Assembly (NCBI RefSeq): GCF_037031225.1
Contig: NZ_JAYEZN010000001.1
Location: 744,001 to 808,000 of the forward strand
Direction of reading: 5' to 3'
Length of the DNA stretch: 64,000 bases
From: Halorientalis sp. LT38
GTDB lineage: Archaea > Halobacteriota > Halobacteria > Halobacteriales > Haloarculaceae
Numbering within the stretch: position 1 is the first letter of the stretch; each line of letters opens with the position of its first letter. A program made the position numbers and the translations under genes. The notes below the pieces were generated by a model. It saw only the letters and a list, made by a program, of their open reading frames with translations. It was not told the DNA's origin and searched no databases. Positions 60,882 to 64,000 of the stretch are shown in pieces.

Positions 60882-61181
60882 ATGCCACACTGGGAGTGCG
60901 CGATCGAGGGCGACACCGACCGATACGAGCGCGTCGAGGACCTCATCATCCACCAGGCCACCGAACACGACCGCATCGAGTGCCAGGTCTGCGGGACCGT
61001 CCTCCCCGACGGCTACTTCGCGATCCGTCACGCCTTCGACGAACACAGCCGCGCCGAGTACGTCCGCGCCTACGACGCGACCAGCGACGAAGTCCGCCGC
61101 CGCGAGAAGGTCAAAGAGGCCATCGAAGAGACCGCCGACATCAACGAAGTCATCGACCGCCTCGAAGGCACCGGGCGCTGA
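60882..61181 (+). CDS. Small C2H2-type zinc-finger protein
   Basis: A 99-residue protein with a clear C2H2 finger in its second half: ECQVCGTVLPDGYFAIRHAF then DEH (C-x2-C, H-x4-H). A first, degenerate finger (WECAIEGDTDRYERVEDLI then HQATEH) has only one cysteine where two are expected. The C-terminal helix REKVKEAIEETADINEVIDR is charged. A TTTTTAT element about 30 bases upstream supports ATG 60882. Probably nucleic-acid or protein binding; no specific role known to me. Confidence 0.75.
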   Translation: MPHWECAIEGDTDRYERVEDLIIHQATEHDRIECQVCGTVLPDGYFAIRHAFDEHSRAEYVRAYDATSDEVRRREKVKEAIEETADINEVIDRLEGTGR

Positions 61182-61340
61182 CCTGATTCTCGGTCCACCG
61201 GACTCCCGACCGACGTTTCTTCACACCCTCCCGGCGCTCGCTTCGCTGGTCGACGCTCGGGACGACCGCAAAGAACGAGTCGCGGACGCTAGCGCTCTTC
61301 TGCGTCTCGCGGGTCGTTCCACTCCCCGCTCGACTGTTCC

Positions 61341-61424
61341 GAGGAGCGGATCGCTTCGCTCACCGCTCCTCGCTGTCCTCGCGAACGAAGTGAGCGGGGG
61401 CTCAGTGGAACGCGTTAGCGTTCC
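61341..61424. repeat. GC-rich hairpins in a convergent gap, one overlapping the nusG stop
   Basis: Two perfect stems: 61341-61349 with 61363-61371 (9 bp, 13-base loop) and 61407-61413 with 61418-61424 (7 bp, loop GTTA). The second loop holds two of the three bases of the nusG/spt5 stop codon (61415-61417). The 233-base gap 61182-61414 also carries GCGAACGAAGTGAGC at 61381-61395, the same kind of motif as in the 64-bp repeat. No gene is evident. Probably terminates both convergent transcripts. Confidence 0.65.
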
Positions 61425-61852
61425 TCAGAGTCCAGCACGCGAATCTGGTCCCCGCGCACGGTGACGGGAATCGGGACCGTCGCCTCGTACAGCTCGACGG
61501 TGACCTGATCCTTGGACTCGTCGATCCGCTGGACCTGGGCCTTCTCGCCCTTGAACGGGCCGGCGATGAGTTCGACGATGTCGCCCTCGGCGATCCCCTC
61601 CACGTCGGGTTTCGGCGAGAGGAAGTGCTCGACCTCGGCGATCGAACTCTTCCCCTGGACGACCCCGCGCATGTGGGGGATCTCGTCGGAGATGCGCTCG
61701 AAGACGGCGTGGTCGTCGGCCTCGACCATCACGTAGCTGGTGAGGCTGTCGGGTGCGAGGGCGGCGTGGATCGACGGCTCCTCGCGGTTCATGATCATGT
61801 CCGCGACGGTGCGCTCCTGACTGGCCGTGGTTTTGACTGCGAAGATACCCAT
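61415..61852 (-). CDS. spt5: Transcription elongation factor Spt5 (NusG)
   Basis: Processivity clamp of archaeal RNA polymerase, 145 residues. NGN domain ([20 protein letters not shown] to HMRGVVQG) followed by a KOW domain with [20 protein letters not shown]. Directly behind secE with a one-base gap, the order normal for archaea. Binding partner Spt4 is not in the window. Confidence 0.97.
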   Translation of the reverse strand: MGIFAVKTTASQERTVADMIMNREEPSIHAALAPDSLTSYVMVEADDHAVFERISDEIPHMRGVVQGKSSIAEVEHFLSPKPDVEGIAEGDIVELIAGPFKGEKAQVQRIDESKDQVTVELYEATVPIPVTVRGDQIRVLDSEER

Positions 61853-61853
61853 G

Positions 61854-62021
61854 TTAGGCGGGGATGAAGCTCATGAGCAGGAAGATGATGAAGCCCAGCA
61901 GGCCGACCAGGACGATCCCGGCCCCCGCGATCTTGGCGATCTGGGAGAACTCTTCCCACGACGGAGTGCTCGCGAGTTTCAGCACCCGAACGTAGGAGGT
62001 GAGGTCGTACGGTACTTGCAT
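61854..62021 (-). CDS. secE: Protein translocase subunit SecE
   Basis: A 55-residue single-pass membrane protein, gamma subunit of the SecYEG channel: [32 protein letters not shown], then the helix [19 protein letters not shown]. The surface helix and tail-end helix are the minimal archaeal SecE form. Start ATG 62021, stop 61854-61856. Confidence 0.95.
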   Translation of the reverse strand: MQVPYDLTSYVRVLKLASTPSWEEFSQIAKIAGAGIVLVGLLGFIIFLLMSFIPA

Positions 62022-62113
62022 GTCCGGGTGTAACCACCGGTCCTTTTTCTATCTATTGGTACTGGCCCCGTCGGACGAGTGAGCCAGCGGCGAGAAGAGA
62101 GCGCTCGGAGGCG

Positions 62114-63271
62114 TTACTCGACGTAGTCGATGTCGTCGCCCAGGTTCTCGGCTGCCTGTTCGACCTCCGTCTCGTTCTTGCCGTAGATCTGTGGGCTCTC
62201 GACGCCCGTGACGACGATCATGGTCTCCATTTTGCCCTCGAAGTCCTGGTTGACGCTGGCGCCCCAGATGATCCGCGCATCCGGATCGATCCGGTCGTAG
62301 ATCTCCTCGACGACGCCCTCCGCTTCCTCGATGGACATGTCCGGCCCACCGACGACGTTCACGAGGGCGGAGTTGGCCCCGTCGAACTCCACGTCCAGGA
62401 GGGGCGATCTGAGTGCCGATCTGATCGAATCCTGGGCCTTGTTCTCCGAGTCGGACTCGCCGAGGCCGATCATGGCGACGCCGCCGTTCTCCATGATCGT
62501 CCGAACGTCGGCGAAGTCGACGTTGACGAGGCCGGGCTTGGTGATCAGTTCGGTCATGCCCTTGACCGAGCGCATCAGCACGCGGTCGCAGATCTTGAAG
62601 GCGTCCTGCAGCGGCATGGAGGGCGCGTAGTCGAGCAGGCGGTCGTTGGGGACGACGATGACCGTGTCGGAGACGGCGCGCAGGCGTTCGAGGCCCGCGT
62701 CGGCGTTGGCCCGCCGTCGCTCACCCTCCGCGGTGAAGGGGATGGTCACGATGGCGATGGTCAGCGCGCCGGCCTCCTGTGCGGCCTGGGCGACCACCGG
62801 GGCCGCGCCGGTACCGGTCCCGCCGCCGAGACCCGCCGTGACGAACACCATGTCCGAGCCGTCGATGGATTGCTGGATGTCCTCGATGTTCTCCTGAGCG
62901 GCCTCCTCGCCGATCTTGGGGACCGAGCCCGCGCCGCGGCCGCCGGTGCGCTTCTTGCCGATGAGGATCTTCGTGTCGGCCTTCACCTCGTCCGCGAGGT
63001 GCTGGGCGTCCGTGTTGGCGGCGACCAGTTTCGCGCCGTGGATGCCCTCCTCCATCATCCGGGTGACCGTGTTGCCGCCCGCGCCGCCGCAACCGACCAC
63101 CGTGATCTTCGTCTCGAGGTCCTTGACGACGCTCGCCAGTTCCTCGTCGGACATCTGTCCCGAAGTCGAGACGTCTTCGGCGGACGCGGTCCCGCTGTTT
63201 TCCGGTTCCTCCGGACTCTGTGCCGGCTCCTCCTCGCTCTCCTCCATGGCGTCGTTAATAATGGAGTCCAT
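62114..63271 (-). CDS. ftsZ1: Cell-division GTPase FtsZ (FtsZ1 type)
   Basis: Tubulin-like division protein of 385 residues. Acidic N-terminal extension of about 50 residues, [20 protein letters not shown], the tubulin signature [36 protein letters not shown] and the T7 loop [16 protein letters not shown]. The order ftsZ-secE-nusG is the haloarchaeal FtsZ1 context. ATG at 63271. A GATAATTAATG element near 63295-63305 is the likely TATA box. The gap to dtdA (63272-63367) holds an inverted repeat described separately. Confidence 0.96.
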   Translation of the reverse strand: MDSIINDAMEESEEEPAQSPEEPENSGTASAEDVSTSGQMSDEELASVVKDLETKITVVGCGGAGGNTVTRMMEEGIHGAKLVAANTDAQHLADEVKADTKILIGKKRTGGRGAGSVPKIGEEAAQENIEDIQQSIDGSDMVFVTAGLGGGTGTGAAPVVAQAAQEAGALTIAIVTIPFTAEGERRRANADAGLERLRAVSDTVIVVPNDRLLDYAPSMPLQDAFKICDRVLMRSVKGMTELITKPGLVNVDFADVRTIMENGGVAMIGLGESDSENKAQDSIRSALRSPLLDVEFDGANSALVNVVGGPDMSIEEAEGVVEEIYDRIDPDARIIWGASVNQDFEGKMETMIVVTGVESPQIYGKNETEVEQAAENLGDDIDYVE

Positions 63272-63305
63272 ATTTAAAGGGGAAATTGCAGAGCAGCATT
63301 AATTA

Positions 63306-63380
63306 TCTTTCCCCTCCTGTCAGACGCTCGTCACACATTTCGCGCGGTCTGGTAGGGAGTAATTAACTCAGAGGGGAAAG
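63306..63380. promoter_or_regulatory. Spaced inverted repeat upstream of ftsZ1
   Basis: CTTTCCCCTC at 63306-63315 and GAGGGGAAAG at 63371-63380 form a perfect 10-base inverted repeat 55 bases apart; GGGGAAA recurs at 63278-63284. One arm lies within the end of dtdA. It could be a regulator site for ftsZ1 or chance. Confidence 0.3.
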
Positions 63381-64000
63381 CGGTCCTCCCGTTGCGAGCG
63401 GACCTCGGCGGGCGGAATCGTCCGTCCGTTGACTTCCACGGGTTCGCCGGCTGACAGGCGACCGAACTTCGGGCCCTCCGGGACGCCCAGCGTCTTCGCC
63501 TTCCCGGGATCGAACGTCTCGGTCCGGACGACGACGGCGTCTGCCTGCCGCTCGACCGCGTCGTACCCCGCCTCCAGTAGGGAGACGATACCGTCGATAA
63601 TCGCCTCGTACGCTTCCCCGGACGCGAGGGCTGCGTCGCCCGCGACCCGGTTGCCGTTCTCGTCGGTCTCGAATGCCAGGGCCCGCTCGGCCACGATGGC
63701 CCTGGATCGATCCTGGTCGACCCCCTGGGCCGCCTCGAACAGCGCTTCGGGGAGCGAGACGGTCTCGAAGTCCGCGTCGGGCGCGGCGTCGCGAGCGGGG
63801 TCGCCGAAGCGGAGCCCCTCCGCGACCGGAGAGAGCGCCGCCTCGAGCCGCGTGGCGAGCGCGACGGGGACGCCGGTCACCTCCTGCACCCACGTCTCGC
63901 CGACGGTTCGGTATCCCAGCGCCTCGATCTCGGCGGCGAGGTCGGGGTGGTCGCCGTCGATCACGGCGTGGGTGGCCGCGCTCTCCGCGAAGGCGGCTTC
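63368..64000 (-). CDS. dtdA: D-aminoacyl-tRNA deacylase DtdA (5' partial)
   Basis: Removes D-amino acids from mischarged tRNA (GEK1/DtdA family of archaea and plants). The frame is open to the window end; the visible part reads EAAFAESAATHAVIDGDHPD and continues to ...REDRFPL. The motif SAATHAVIDGDH and the later PEGPKFGRLSAGEPVEVNGR are characteristic of the C-terminal half. The GTG at 63964 is internal. Upstream of ftsZ1 in the same direction. Confidence 0.9.
   Translation of the reverse strand, partial: EAAFAESAATHAVIDGDHPDLAAEIEALGYRTVGETWVQEVTGVPVALATRLEAALSPVAEGLRFGDPARDAAPDADFETVSLPEALFEAAQGVDQDRSRAIVAERALAFETDENGNRVAGDAALASGEAYEAIIDGIVSLLEAGYDAVERQADAVVVRTETFDPGKAKTLGVPEGPKFGRLSAGEPVEVNGRTIPPAEVRSQREDRFPL

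Noticed and set aside
1-64000. CRISPR arrays, tRNA, rRNA, origin or plasmid replication genes
   Set aside because: No regularly spaced direct repeats with spacers, no cloverleaf or rRNA-like stretch, and no Orc1/Cdc6 or Rep gene seen on reading both strands. A tRNAscan or Infernal run would be decisive.

Overview
The window is GC-rich haloarchaeal chromosome (class Halobacteria). The evidence is an acidic proteome with very strong G/C in third codon positions, TATA boxes about 25 bases upstream of start codons that carry little or no leader, archaeal-only or archaeal-type genes (Spt5/NusG, SecE, FtsZ1, XPB with Bax1, family X polymerase with PHP domain, D-aminoacyl-tRNA deacylase DtdA, geranylgeranyl reductase), and many small families known mainly from haloarchaea (DUF5305, DUF5787, DUF5788, DUF5797, DUF7110, DUF7563 by memory). 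It reads as core chromosome rather than plasmid or prophage: no integrase, intact transposase, CRISPR array, rRNA or tRNA was recognised. DUF numbers and family names are from memory, not from a search.

Layout. 1-11 kb: a GNAT fragment, an XRE repressor with a DUF2178 membrane protein behind a triple operator, methylmalonyl-CoA mutase large subunit, two paralogous membrane histidine kinases, acetyl-CoA synthetase, a DUF7551-like gene behind a metal-repressor-like box, and a degenerate ANL-fold protein. 11-17.3 kb: dnaJ, a broken-gene remnant, enoyl-CoA hydratase, then dnaK and grpE. 17.3-21.5 kb: XPB helicase and its partner nuclease Bax1, split by an antisense lipoprotein gene. 21.5-28 kb: a VOC protein, a PAPS-reductase-family protein, small haloarchaeal proteins, a thioredoxin-reductase-like flavoprotein, an amidase, and an R2lox-type di-metal oxidase. 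28-35 kb: an ABC-2 exporter pair, a large acidic surface protein, an acyl-CoA ligase and a DUF5305 protein. 35-44 kb: ferredoxin, geranylgeranyl reductase, a pilin, an M20 amidohydrolase, an S10-like protein, a Nudix hydrolase, an RDD protein, DUF5787 (possible Fe-S nuclease), and a second enoyl-CoA hydratase. 44-49 kb: Mut7-C protein with PolX, DUF5788, AN1-rhomboid protease with endonuclease V. 49-58 kb: creatininase family, SDR with glycerate kinase, Get3/ArsA, a double VOC protein, an XPD-like Fe-S helicase, an aminotransferase. 58-64 kb: a CinA-like protein, a YdjM-like protein, a PHP protein, then the dtdA - ftsZ1 - secE - nusG(spt5) cluster.

Themes. DNA repair is over-represented (XPB, Bax1, XPD-like helicase, PolX, EndoV, possibly DUF5787). 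Protein quality and targeting recur (DnaK/DnaJ/GrpE, Get3, rhomboid, SecE). Acyl-CoA metabolism recurs (MCM, two enoyl-CoA hydratases, two intact AMP-forming ligases). Most convergent gene pairs are separated by only a few to about 180 bases, but three convergent gaps (21923-22227, 34903-35083, 61182-61414) are long and hold dense GC-rich hairpins or tandem repeats. The observations I rate most worth checking are the Cas4-like residue layout of DUF5787, the triple dyad before the DUF2178 gene, the metal-box-like dyad abutting the DUF7551 start, the ANL protein without its ATP loop, the R2lox assignment, and two short ORFs coupled to larger genes.
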